Assembly (NCBI GenBank): GCA_030378015.1
Contig: JAUCGG010000028.1
Location: forward strand, 1 to 37,319
Direction: 5' to 3'
DNA from: Desulfococcaceae bacterium HSG8
GTDB taxonomy: Bacteria > Desulfobacterota > Desulfobacteria > Desulfobacterales > 4be13
DNA: 37,319 nucleotides
Positions 8,401 through 15,627 of this stretch are shown one piece after another. The notes below the pieces were generated by a model, which was not told where the DNA came from, made no database searches, and saw only the letters and a program-made list of their open reading frames with translations. The stretch's first letter is position 1. Every line of letters begins with the position of its first letter. Both the position numbers and the translations under genes were made by a program.

Positions 8401-11136
8401 GAAATCACGCTTCAACATAAAACCGAAGCCTCTTCCGTTAAAATGATTTCGCTGACCCCCGAAGAACGGAATTTTATCAATAACCATGATCCCCTGGTAT
8501 TCAGCGAAGTAAGCTGGGAACCTCTTTCTATTACGGATAATCCCTTAAGATACGAAGGGATTATCGCTGATTATCTTAGGAGTATCTCTGATCGTTCGGG
8601 TCTGAAATTTCATTTTCAAAGGACCGAAAGCGATATCTGGCCAGAAGTTCTGCAAAAATATACAGATCAGAAAATAGATGTCGTTCCCGCGCTGGTAAAG
8701 AGCGATAAACTCGGACGGGATATCCTCCTCAGCGAACCCTTTGTCACCTTTCCGCTGGTGATCGTGACCCGTGACGATGTCAGTTATATCAAAGACACTG
8801 CTGAACTGAACGGAAGAAAAGTCTCAGTGGGCAGGGGCTACACCAGTTTTCATTTTCTCAGGAATAACTATCCTAAAATAAAACTTGTTGAAGCAGACGA
8901 TGTGGAACAGGCCATCATCAGCCTGTCCGACGGAGAGGTTTTCGCATTTGTCGGGCATATGGCTGTAACACTTGAACATCTCCAGAAAATAGGCATGGAG
9001 CATCTGAAAATTGCGGGTGAAATCAGCTCTGTTTTTGACCATCGCATCGGTGTTGATCCGAAATATCCGGAGGCGGTTTCCATCATCAACAAAGCCCTGG
9101 CTTCCATGACCGAAGAGGAGCATCGGGCCATTTATCAGAAATGGTTGAAGGTGGAATATGAAAAAGGCATTGACTACGGCCTGATATGGAAAATCTGTAT
9201 CATTTCGGCTGTTTTCCTTGGTCTGATTCTGTTTTGGAACCGCAGACTGGCAGAAGTAAACCGCGAACTTTCTATCGAAATAGTGGAACGTAACCATATG
9301 GAAAAAGAAATCATGCAGGCCAAACTGGCGGCAGAAGCTGCCAACCGGGCCAAAAGTGTGTTTCTTGCAAATATGAGCCACGAAATCCGTACCCCGATGA
9401 ACTCGGTGCTGGGCTTTTTGTCCCTCTCCCTGGAAGATCCTGTCATCTCAGAAAAACAGCGCACCTACCTTTCCACAGCCTATAAATCATCAAAATCCCT
9501 CCTCAGCCTTATCAATGATATATTAGATGTCAGTAAGCTGGAAAGCGGCAGACTGGAACTGGAGAATACCCTGTTCAATCTGAATGAGATGATATGTGAA
9601 GCGGTTCGTACTCTTGATATTACAGCAAAAGATAAGGGACTGTCCCTGAACCTGGAAACAGACAGGCATGTTCCGGAAAACGTCGTCGGAGACTCTGGCA
9701 GACTGAAGCAGGTCCTTATCAATCTCGTGGGCAATGCCATAAAATTTACTGAAAAAGGCAGCGTCACTGTTCATATCACCCCCGGTGATACGCCTGATAT
9801 GATTCATTTTGCCATCAGCGACACAGGGATCGGAATTCCCGCGGATCGCCTGCAAACCATATTTGATCCGTTCACCCAGGCAGATGCTTCCATGACCAGG
9901 CGGTTCGGAGGAACCGGCCTCGGAACAACGATTTCCAGGCAGCTTGCGGATATCATGGACGGTGAAATATGGGCGGAAAGTGAAGAAGGAAAGGGCAGCA
10001 TCTTTCATTTCACAGTCCGCATGGAACCCGCCGAGGAACCAGGGATATCCGCTGCAACGGACAACGGACAACGGACAACGGACAACCACCGCTGTTTCCG
10101 AATTCTTCTTGCCGAAGATATTGAAGAGAATATAGTGTTGGCAAAAATTCGCCTGAAGGAGCAGGGCCATACAGTCATTGAAGCAAGAAACGGGCATGAG
10201 GCAGTGCAGGCTTTTCAGCAGGAAGATGCGGATATCATACTCATGGATGTACATATGCCTGAAAAAGACGGTCTGGAGGCAGCGCGGCAGATCCGGGAAC
10301 TGGAAACCCGCGAAGACCTCGGATCTCATATACCTATTGCCGCGCTGACTGCAAGCGTGACAAAAGATGATCGGAAAAAATGCGTGAAAGCCGGGATGGA
10401 TGCTGTTGTCGGAAAGCCCGTTGATTTTGACGAACTCTTTGCAGTGATGGAAAAGCTGGTTCCTGAAGGCAAGGGCAGAGTCGCGGAAAAAGTCACGGAG
10501 CCGGATGCTCCGGTCAGACCTTCCGAAATGCCTGTGCTTGAAGGAGTTGATACCCGAAAAGGACTCCTGATCTGGAAGAATGCGGATGCATACAAAAGCG
10601 CACTGCTGGCTTTTTGCACTGATTACGGAAGTGTTACGGATAATATCCTGAATTTTATAAGAAAAAATGATAGGGACGGGGCATATCGCATGCTTCACGC
10701 ACTCAAGGGTATAGCGGGGAATCTTTCGCTGACAGAGGTTTACAGCATAGCGGCAGAACTCAATATCGAGGTCAGGAAAAAACAGACCGGCGACTTGCTT
10801 CCGCTTGTAAGCTCTCTTGCAGATGCAATGAAGATAGCCATATCTTCCGTGCAGCAGCTTGAATCAGAAGAAGAAGAGGAGGAAGCTCATCACGAAGGCC
10901 CCCGGGATCTGACGATTCTGAAGGAATTGTTCCGGGAAATGATGCCATCTTTTGAAGAGTATAATCCCGACGCTGTCGAACCGTTTCTTGAAAAGCTGTG
11001 CCAACTGCTCTCCCCCGTGCAGATTGCACCCATAAGAAAGCAACTGAGCAGGTTCGACTTTGACGCTGCCAGAAAGGAAACCGTCAGATTGGCAGCATCT
11101 TTAGGCATTGAGTCATCAGAAGAACCGCTCGCATGA
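5440..11136 (+). CDS. Giant hybrid histidine kinase with five SBP_bac_3 sensor domains
   Basis: A 1898-residue membrane sensor kinase; CAGGAGG precedes the ATG. It has a signal peptide (residues 1-27), then five tandem periplasmic binding-protein (family 3, venus flytrap) domains, centred about 30-235, 275-505, 518-745, 760-985 and 1015-1240. Each of domains 3-5 starts with an (E)ER-W/F-(L/V/I)-x(N)-H-P/D lead-in. A single transmembrane helix spans about 1250-1267. HisKA follows with phosphoacceptor His1314 (NMSHEIRTP), then HATPase_c (N box around Asn1432; DTGIGIP; FGGTGLGTTIS), REC with Asp1603 (ILMDVHMP), and HPt with His1753 (HALKG). This is the BvgS/EvgS plan, but BvgS has two flytraps. 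No dedicated response regulator is adjacent, so the output partner is unknown. A heptamer repeat encodes the HATPase-REC linker (about residues 1539-1549). The G1 box reads GLGTTIS where GLGLxIS is usual. Confidence 0.96.
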   Translation: MSSLKSVFINIFIISILLIAASLTQAAEDPVKVVYNVGVAPLKFQDESGEASGLFPDTWRLWAEKAGKKIQFIRAETFGDSLLILRSGRADLHAGLFKTAEREQFLSYSEPILELSYYLFTHPAVRPITSVEETSGLIVGIQKGGFTEKWLRARLPRERIAIYDSFKELFRAAQKGEVKVFVATELSLLYYLSQNRLASIFAYDKQNPLYSQTYYSATAKATHHRIEKVDKGLSLITDEERQEMENRWIVRKGRKIPADFASLLTEDELLYLSRKEGIKVHNENDWGPYNFNENGMPKGFSVDYVSILGEKIGSNIRFVNYPFWNEFLAMMKTGELDVMLNIAKTSERESYLKFTPPYTEIDQRVYTREEFPEISSVEELTGKRIAVPRGFYIRDFLKARPETEILDVEDMTQAVYAVSSGKADALINPGTVMEYLLGQLGITNLKVNGPPDIIVEKPLPLHMAVSKDRPLLASILEKGMSRISKEEIQGIEEKWLNKIKISEQMTSLTEKERNWLRMHPRVRIGADPGFAPFEFFSEHGRYLGMAADYIGIISKRLGIELKPVTGLTWSQAYEKAQNREIDILPCVGISEERRQFFNYTEPYLQFVRAIITRRDSSVKGLDDLSGARLAVQKNSSHHEFVKEHTRFNPILYVTFEDALLALSGGEADAVIGNLAVSVHIIRKLILTNLEIAAHIPDQVFPLAMAVRKDWPELVLILNKTLATITPEEHWNIRRQWIAINQSQEKKKEVILNDEERAWVEKHPIIRVSSEPDYAPFDFAEKGEPAGFSVDYLRLVAERAGLQLEFVRDTWGNLLEMGKNKEIDLLHTIFKTSERTKHFLFTEPYKTVTNVIYVREGIEGVSTISDLSDKKIIVSQGDGNMDILLSMVPDADFISYKTYEEIFQALSLGVGDATVLDSAVANYLIRKNTLTNIRPVSVADIHSKVSGNAYRLAVRNDWPELRDILQKSMDTVTIEEMDSLYLKWFGSAEITLQHKTEASSVKMISLTPEERNFINNHDPLVFSEVSWEPLSITDNPLRYEGIIADYLRSISDRSGLKFHFQRTESDIWPEVLQKYTDQKIDVVPALVKSDKLGRDILLSEPFVTFPLVIVTRDDVSYIKDTAELNGRKVSVGRGYTSFHFLRNNYPKIKLVEADDVEQAIISLSDGEVFAFVGHMAVTLEHLQKIGMEHLKIAGEISSVFDHRIGVDPKYPEAVSIINKALASMTEEEHRAIYQKWLKVEYEKGIDYGLIWKICIISAVFLGLILFWNRRLAEVNRELSIEIVERNHMEKEIMQAKLAAEAANRAKSVFLANMSHEIRTPMNSVLGFLSLSLEDPVISEKQRTYLSTAYKSSKSLLSLINDILDVSKLESGRLELENTLFNLNEMICEAVRTLDITAKDKGLSLNLETDRHVPENVVGDSGRLKQVLINLVGNAIKFTEKGSVTVHITPGDTPDMIHFAISDTGIGIPADRLQTIFDPFTQADASMTRRFGGTGLGTTISRQLADIMDGEIWAESEEGKGSIFHFTVRMEPAEEPGISAATDNGQRTTDNHRCFRILLAEDIEENIVLAKIRLKEQGHTVIEARNGHEAVQAFQQEDADIILMDVHMPEKDGLEAARQIRELETREDLGSHIPIAALTASVTKDDRKKCVKAGMDAVVGKPVDFDELFAVMEKLVPEGKGRVAEKVTEPDAPVRPSEMPVLEGVDTRKGLLIWKNADAYKSALLAFCTDYGSVTDNILNFIRKNDRDGAYRMLHALKGIAGNLSLTEVYSIAAELNIEVRKKQTGDLLPLVSSLADAMKIAISSVQQLESEEEEEEAHHEGPRDLTILKELFREMMPSFEEYNPDAVEPFLEKLCQLLSPVQIAPIRKQLSRFDFDAARKETVRLAASLGIESSEEPLA
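10055..10086 (+). repeat. In-gene heptamer repeat (CAACGGA)4.6
   Basis: Four full CAACGGA units plus CAAC encode TDNGQRTTDN in the linker between the kinase ATPase and receiver domains. Related heptamers lie at 19504-19564 and 19786-19816, on both sides of rlmE's upstream region. Confidence 0.9.
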
Positions 11137-11149
11137 ATAGCAGTTAAGG

Positions 11150-11310
11150 ATTTCCCATGAATAAAATACCCGCGTGCTCGCGGGGGATCGACATCTTTCG
11201 AGCTTGCCGTAAAGCAGATTTCGGCAATACCCGTGTGCTCGCGGGGGATTGACAAATCCCCCGCCCAAGAGGTTCGGATTTGTCAATCCGAACCGAGCAG
11301 GAGAGGGCAG
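11150..11310. repeat. Mixed repeat block with REP hairpins
   Basis: GGATTTCCCATGAATAAAATACCCGCG at the left matches the end of the inverted-repeat element at 20486-20622. It is followed by two GTGCTCGCGGGGG segments, a full type-B hairpin around 11243-11265 and a type-A hairpin around 11271-11294, in opposite order to the arrays near 4 kb. It fills the gap between the giant kinase and the HAD gene. Confidence 0.75.
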
Positions 11311-11374
11311 AATCGGGTATATGATTTCTGTCCGCCATTAAATCGTAAATCAGCAAACCTGAAAGGAAAAAACA

Positions 11375-12523
11375 ATGAAAAAAATAATATTTCTGGATAT
11401 TGACGGTGTGCTTCAGCCCACGAGCAGCCAGAAAAGATTTAAACACGATATGGACAAACTTAAGAAGCAGCTTGCTGAAGAAGAGGATGAAAGATACAAG
11501 GATATGGACAAATATGATATTGCTGCTGTGTTTTATGACTGGGATCCGGATGCGGTAAAAAACTTGAAATCTCTTTGCGAAAACGCACAGGCTGAAATTG
11601 TGATTTCTTCAGACTGGAGATCGTATAATACATTGGAAAGGCTGAAACTGCTGTTCAGAATTCACGAGCTGGACAGGTACATTATCGCCACAACTGACCA
11701 GATATCCGGACACATGAGGGATTATGAAATCGAAGATTACCTTCTGAATCATCCGGATACCGGGAATTTTGTCATTCTTGACGATGCTTATTACGATTAT
11801 TTCAATCGCCGTTTTCCCGATCAGTTTGTATTCTGCAGGAGAATATTTGATGATGAGTGTTACCAAAAAGCATTATCCGTTCTGCAACAACCGCCTGAAG
11901 AAAACAGTGTGCCGGAACCGGTTCTGATGCTTGAAAGTTTATCTGATAATGCTCCTGTGACAAAAGCTGAATTCAGCCTTGACAGGATAAGCATTATCCT
12001 GCGGTATTACAGGTACTCTGCTGATGATTTTATCAGCCAGGTTTGCAAGGGGGTGGAAAAAAACCTGCATATCAGACATCTGACTGTCTCCGGGCTTTCC
12101 CGCAATTTGTCTTTCAACGAGAGAGAAGAGGATGTTTTTGCTGCCTCCCCGATGTGGAATGCCCTGCAACTGAACAGTTCGATAACGCATCTTGATATTT
12201 CTGATAACTCATTGAAAGACATATCATCTCTTATCAGGGCATTGAAAGCTCGCAAATGTTCTCTTGAAGCCCTGGACCTGCGCCAGAACAGCCTGAATGA
12301 TAACTCCCTTGATATATTGACTGATTATATCAGCAGTATCAGCCATCCGTTTTCCCTGATGCTGCAGGACGCTTGCCGTTTTCTGGAAGAAGAAATGGTT
12401 CAGGTAATTTCCGAGAATCCGCATGTCACTGTGTTTGCCCTTGACAGACAGTTTGAGGTATTCCGCGGGTTTGGCAGAAGAAAATCAGTCCCTGATAACC
12501 TTAAACTGGAATCATTATGGTAA
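11375..12523 (+). CDS. HAD_SAK-like phosphatase domain fused to leucine-rich repeats
   Basis: A 382-residue cytoplasmic protein; GAAAGGAAA precedes the start. Residues 1-170 carry HAD motifs: FLDIDGVL with Asp8 and Asp10 (nucleophile and acid), VISSDWR at residues 77-82 (motif II Ser plus the WR pair typical of HAD domains in Swiss-army-knife RNA-repair proteins), and VILDD with Asp136/Asp137 (motif IV). Residues about 215-345 are leucine-rich (HLTVSGLSRNL, HLDISDNSLKDISSL, ALDLRQNSLND), resembling ribonuclease-inhibitor-type LRRs. There is no signal peptide. The reaction is probably phosphate-ester hydrolysis, perhaps on RNA ends, with the LRR as protein-binding arm. Substrate and partner are unknown. 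The last codons and the stop are the starting point of a tandem duplication downstream. Confidence 0.8.
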   Translation: MKKIIFLDIDGVLQPTSSQKRFKHDMDKLKKQLAEEEDERYKDMDKYDIAAVFYDWDPDAVKNLKSLCENAQAEIVISSDWRSYNTLERLKLLFRIHELDRYIIATTDQISGHMRDYEIEDYLLNHPDTGNFVILDDAYYDYFNRRFPDQFVFCRRIFDDECYQKALSVLQQPPEENSVPEPVLMLESLSDNAPVTKAEFSLDRISIILRYYRYSADDFISQVCKGVEKNLHIRHLTVSGLSRNLSFNEREEDVFAASPMWNALQLNSSITHLDISDNSLKDISSLIRALKARKCSLEALDLRQNSLNDNSLDILTDYISSISHPFSLMLQDACRFLEEEMVQVISENPHVTVFALDRQFEVFRGFGRRKSVPDNLKLESLW

Positions 12524-13380
12524 TTTATGATTTGCAATTCTGCCAATCGTAAGTACTCGGCCAAAAGTTTTCCGGGATTTTTTTCTCGCAAAGGCGCAGA
12601 GGCGCAAAGGAAAGGGGAGCATTCCCAAAAAGTAGGTTAAATATACAGATCATAAAATTCAATATGTTACTCGTTCCCAGGCTCTGCCTGGGAATGCATC
12701 CTGCAAGGCTCTGCCTTGCGAGGTATTCAGTCTGACACATCGGTTTTAAACTTAAATACGAGGCAGAGCCTCTGTAAATGCATTCCCAGGCAGCCTCACT
12801 GCCATTAAGTTAAGAGTCGGATCAGCCTGACATGGAGGCATAAGTATCTGAAATAATATCTTCCCCGGCGGGCCGTGTTCCTTAACTTAATGGCAGTGAG
12901 GCAGAGCCTGGGAACGAGAATTTAAACTGGAATCATTATGGTAAGTTATGATTTTCAATTCTGCCAATCGTAAGTACTCGGCCAAAAGTTTTCCGGGATT
13001 TTTTTCTCGCAAAGGCGCAGAGGAGCAAAGGAAAGGGGAGCATTCCCAAAAAGTAGGTTAAATATACAGATCATAAAATTCAATATGTTACTCGTTCCCA
13101 GACTCTGCCTAGGCTCTGCCTGGGAATGCATCCTGCAAGGCTCTGCCTTGCGAGGTATTCAGTCTGACACATCGGTTTTAAACTTAAATAAATACGAGGC
13201 AGAGCCTCTGTAAATGCATTCCCAGGCAGAGCCTCACTGCCATTAAGTTAAGAGTCGGATCGGCCTGATAAGGAGGCGTAAGTGCCTGAAATAACATTTT
13301 CCTCGGCAGGCTGTGTTCCTTAACTTAATGGCAGTGAGGCAGAGCCTGGGAACGAGAATTTAAACTGGAATCATTATGGT
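12501..13380. repeat. Large tandem duplication (units of 421 and 438 bp)
   Basis: The string TTAAACTGGAATCATTATGG, which is the end of the HAD-LRR gene, recurs at 12501, 12922 and 13360. Each full unit contains CTCGCAAAGGCGCAGAGG, a segment with AGCATTCCCAAAAAGTAGG, and paired inverted arms CTCGTTCCCAGGCTCTGCC / GGCAGAGCCTGGGAACGAG, with an inner inverted repeat around TTAACTTAATGGCAGTGAGG. The second unit is slightly longer through small insertions. No gene is visible in this roughly 1.1-kb gap. Confidence 0.88.
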
Positions 13381-13414
13381 AATTTATGATTTGCAATTCT
13401 GCCAATCGCCAATC

Positions 13415-13588
13415 GGGCGCATTTACAACTTGGGGGAGCAGTCCCGTAGGGACGACTGAAAAGCTTTTTTTCAGTCGTCCATAGGGGACGTGATGATCCG
13501 GAATACTCACCCGGCAATGAATTGCCGGGCTGTTTTCAGTCGTCCCTCCGGGACTGAAAATCACTCCCCTTAACTTGTAAATACGCCC
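13415..13588. mobile_element. Inverted-repeat element (174 bp) before gspF-like gene
   Basis: Imperfect terminal repeats GGGCGCATTTACAACTT and AACTTGTAAATACGCCC bound a core of GACTGAAAAGC/CAGTCGTCC hairpins and a CCCGGCAATGAATTGCCGGG palindrome. Its flanks, TCGCCAATC and TCGCAATC, look like a target duplication. A related, right-end-truncated copy in the same orientation lies at 14825-14970. Confidence 0.7.
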
Positions 13589-13607
13589 TCGCAATCGTAA
13601 ATACAAA

Positions 13608-14810
13608 ATGAACTATCGCTACAAAGCTTTAAATCCTGATGGCGGTCTTGTGACAGGATCAATAGCCTCGGATAATCCGCGGTCTGCTGCCCGTCTGCTG
13701 CGACGACAGGGGCTGAATGTCGTTGATGTGAAAAGTGAGGCAGAGACGGTAACCCCGGGCAGTTCGCGGGTAAGACAGCCGGGCCCGAGGGATGTGCTCA
13801 TGTTCATGCACCAGTTATGCACACTGCTGGAGTCCGGTATATCATTGGAGGAAACCGCGGGATCTCTTGCCGAATCTGCCGGGCATCCCTTTCTGACAAA
13901 AGCGTTTTCCGAAATGGCTGCCGCACTGCGGCGGGGAGCGTCGTTTTCAGAGGCTCTGAATACCTCTGAACTGAATCTGCCTGCCTATTTCTATCCCCTG
14001 GCCGAAGCAGGTGAGCACACCGGAAAGATGGCCCGGGCCATGCGGGACGGCGTAATGCAATGGGAATATGATATCCGCACCGCTGCTGAACTCCGCAATG
14101 CGCTGACTTATCCGGTAATCCTGATCGTCTCCGGCATTTTAGCGGTTTTCCTGATATTCGCACTGGTCGTTCCCAGGTTTGTAAAGCTCCTGGACAGGGC
14201 TCAGGGTGAAGTTCCTCTCCTGGCCCGCTTTGTTCTGGGTATGGGAAGTTTTGTTAATGAGCATCTCTTGCTGCTGGGGATCTCGGCAGCAGCCCTGTCG
14301 GTTTTTATGTTTTATGTTTTTTATAACCCGGATATGCGCCGTCACCTCAGGGATTTCCTTGCCCGACTGCCTGTTCTGAGACACCGGATGCTGGAAAGCG
14401 ATATTGGCCGCTGGGCTGCTATGCTGGCCACGCTTTTGGAAAACCGGGTCGGGCTTTTGAAATCCCTGGAACTGGCACAGCGTTATGTAACCCTGACAGG
14501 GCTTCGCTCCCGCCTCTCGAATGTATCCCAGTCTGTTCGTAATGGTAAAAGTCTTGCCGAATCCCTGCAAGATATGGGAGCCATAACCGCCACAGGCTAC
14601 AACCTTATACGCGTTGGCGAGCGATCCGGCGAACTGCCCCGGATGCTTCGTTCCCTGGCTGCACTATATACAGAAATGGGGCGGGAGAGGATCAGACGGT
14701 TCCTGATCCTCCTGGAACCAGCGGCGATTCTCATTATCGGTGCGGTGGTCGGCGTAATTATGGCCGGCATCATCCTGGCGATTACGAGTGTAAATAACAT
14801 TTCTTTGTAA
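13608..14810 (+). CDS. Type II secretion/type IV pilus inner-membrane platform protein (GspF/PilC family)
   Basis: A 400-residue protein, usual length for GspF. The N-terminus MNYRYKALNPDGGLVTGSIASDN is the family hallmark. Two T2SSF domains follow (about residues 65-190 and 265-390), with three membrane segments near 165-190, 220-240 and 370-395. FMHQLCTLLESGISL and GERSGELPRML are the repeated cytoplasmic motifs. It would anchor the assembly ATPase in the inner membrane. It is an orphan here: no GspE, GspG or other secretion gene is adjacent. No Shine-Dalgarno precedes the ATG; the upstream bases are the edge of a repeat element (AATCGTAAATACAAA). It is flanked by two related repeats at 13415 and 14825. 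Confidence 0.93.
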   Translation: MNYRYKALNPDGGLVTGSIASDNPRSAARLLRRQGLNVVDVKSEAETVTPGSSRVRQPGPRDVLMFMHQLCTLLESGISLEETAGSLAESAGHPFLTKAFSEMAAALRRGASFSEALNTSELNLPAYFYPLAEAGEHTGKMARAMRDGVMQWEYDIRTAAELRNALTYPVILIVSGILAVFLIFALVVPRFVKLLDRAQGEVPLLARFVLGMGSFVNEHLLLLGISAAALSVFMFYVFYNPDMRRHLRDFLARLPVLRHRMLESDIGRWAAMLATLLENRVGLLKSLELAQRYVTLTGLRSRLSNVSQSVRNGKSLAESLQDMGAITATGYNLIRVGERSGELPRMLRSLAALYTEMGRERIRRFLILLEPAAILIIGAVVGVIMAGIILAITSVNNISL

Positions 14811-14824
14811 TGCACAGTTATGCA

Positions 14825-14970
14825 GGGCGCATTTACAACTTGGGGGAGGGACTTCTGAAAATAGCCCGGCAATTTATTGCCGGGGCGGATGTCCCCGTTT
14901 TTTCAGTCCCGGAGGGACGACTGAAAAGCTTTTCAGTCGTCCCTCCGGGACGTGATGATCCGGAATCTCA
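14825..14970. repeat. Truncated copy of the 13415-13588 element
   Basis: It starts with the same GGGCGCATTTACAACTTGGGGGAG end, contains the CCCGGCAATTTATTGCCGGGG palindrome and CAGTCGTCCCTCCGGGAC arms, but lacks a matching right terminus. It runs into REP-like hairpins at 14972-15020. Confidence 0.7.
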
Positions 14971-14971
14971 C

Positions 14972-15020
14972 CCCGTTTCGGATTGTCAAATCCGAAACGC
15001 CAGATTTGTCAATCCCGGAT
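14972..15020. repeat. Degenerate REP hairpin pair
   Basis: GTTTCGGATT-GTCA-AATCCGAAAC is a type-A variant. It is followed by a decayed type-B core (GATTTGTCAATC). Confidence 0.7.
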
Positions 15021-15139
15021 CAGAAAAATATACGCTGAAACTCTTGTAAAAGGGTATATTATTTAAAGGTTTCCCGAAATTTTAGTTCTGATACGGGATT
15101 TACAGATCCGTCACTCCGCAGGAGCCGGTTTTAATTTTA

Positions 15140-15261
15140 AGGTGATTTCCAGAAAAGAATATACCAAGTGCAGTTTGTAGTTCCGCCTTCAGGCGGCTTA
15201 ACACCGCCTGAAGGCGGAACTGCAAACTTCGATCTGGTATGTTTTTTATTGGAAATCACCT
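15140..15261. mobile_element. Intact 122-bp inverted-repeat element (family M1)
   Basis: Termini AGGTGATTTCC and GGAAATCACCT are perfect. Inside are ATATACCA and TGGTATG sub-repeats and a long central hairpin built on TTTGTAGTTCCGCCTTCAGGCGG. It has no coding capacity and looks like a MITE. Other copies are 17635-17762, 17864-18112, 30311-30732 (composite), with hairpin-only remnants at 28725-28783 and near 37112-37159. Confidence 0.85.
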
Positions 15262-15310
15262 AATTTGTTTTCACAGCCTTATGGGGAAATTATAAAACTG
15301 ACCGCGAAAG

Positions 15311-15488
15311 TTTTAACCACGAAAGACACGGAAAACACGAAATTATATTCTTTTTTCGGCATCTTTCATATCAGCATAAAGGTAGCTGACACTCCGGGTT
15401 CGCAGTTCCGCCTGAACGCGGAACCGCGAACCGGAAAATTGAAGGACGCTCTTTTTTTTTGTGTATTCCGTGTGTTCCGTGGTTAAAA
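15311..15488. repeat. Inverted-repeat element with TTTTAACCACG ends
   Basis: TTTTAACCACGAAAGACACGG on the left faces CCGTGTGTTCCGTGGTTAAAA on the right. The core holds GGTTCGCAGTTCCGCCTGAACGCGGAACCGCGAACC, an imperfect hairpin. No gene is present. Confidence 0.75.
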
Positions 15489-15535
15489 TATATGGTAATC
15501 AGAAGCTGGCAGATCAGTAATCAGTAACCTTTCAA

Positions 15536-15578
15536 ATCCCCGCCGCGGGGTTCGGATTTGTCAATCCGAACCGAGGAG
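15536..15578. repeat. REP-like hairpin, type A orientation variant
   Basis: GGTTCGGATT-TGTC-AATCCGAACC followed by GAG, preceded by a CCGCCGCGGGG fragment. It lies 50 bases downstream of the end of the rhodanese-LRR gene (read on the minus strand). Confidence 0.75.
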
Positions 15579-15627
15579 CTGGAGAGGGGGAAAATTAATT
15601 TTAACCCGGAATCCACTGGCTGCAGGC

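Noticed and set aside
9523..10698. 391-codon minus-strand frame inside the giant kinase gene
   Set aside because: It is antisense to clear HisKA, HATPase, REC and HPt coding sequence, and its translation has no recognisable motifs.
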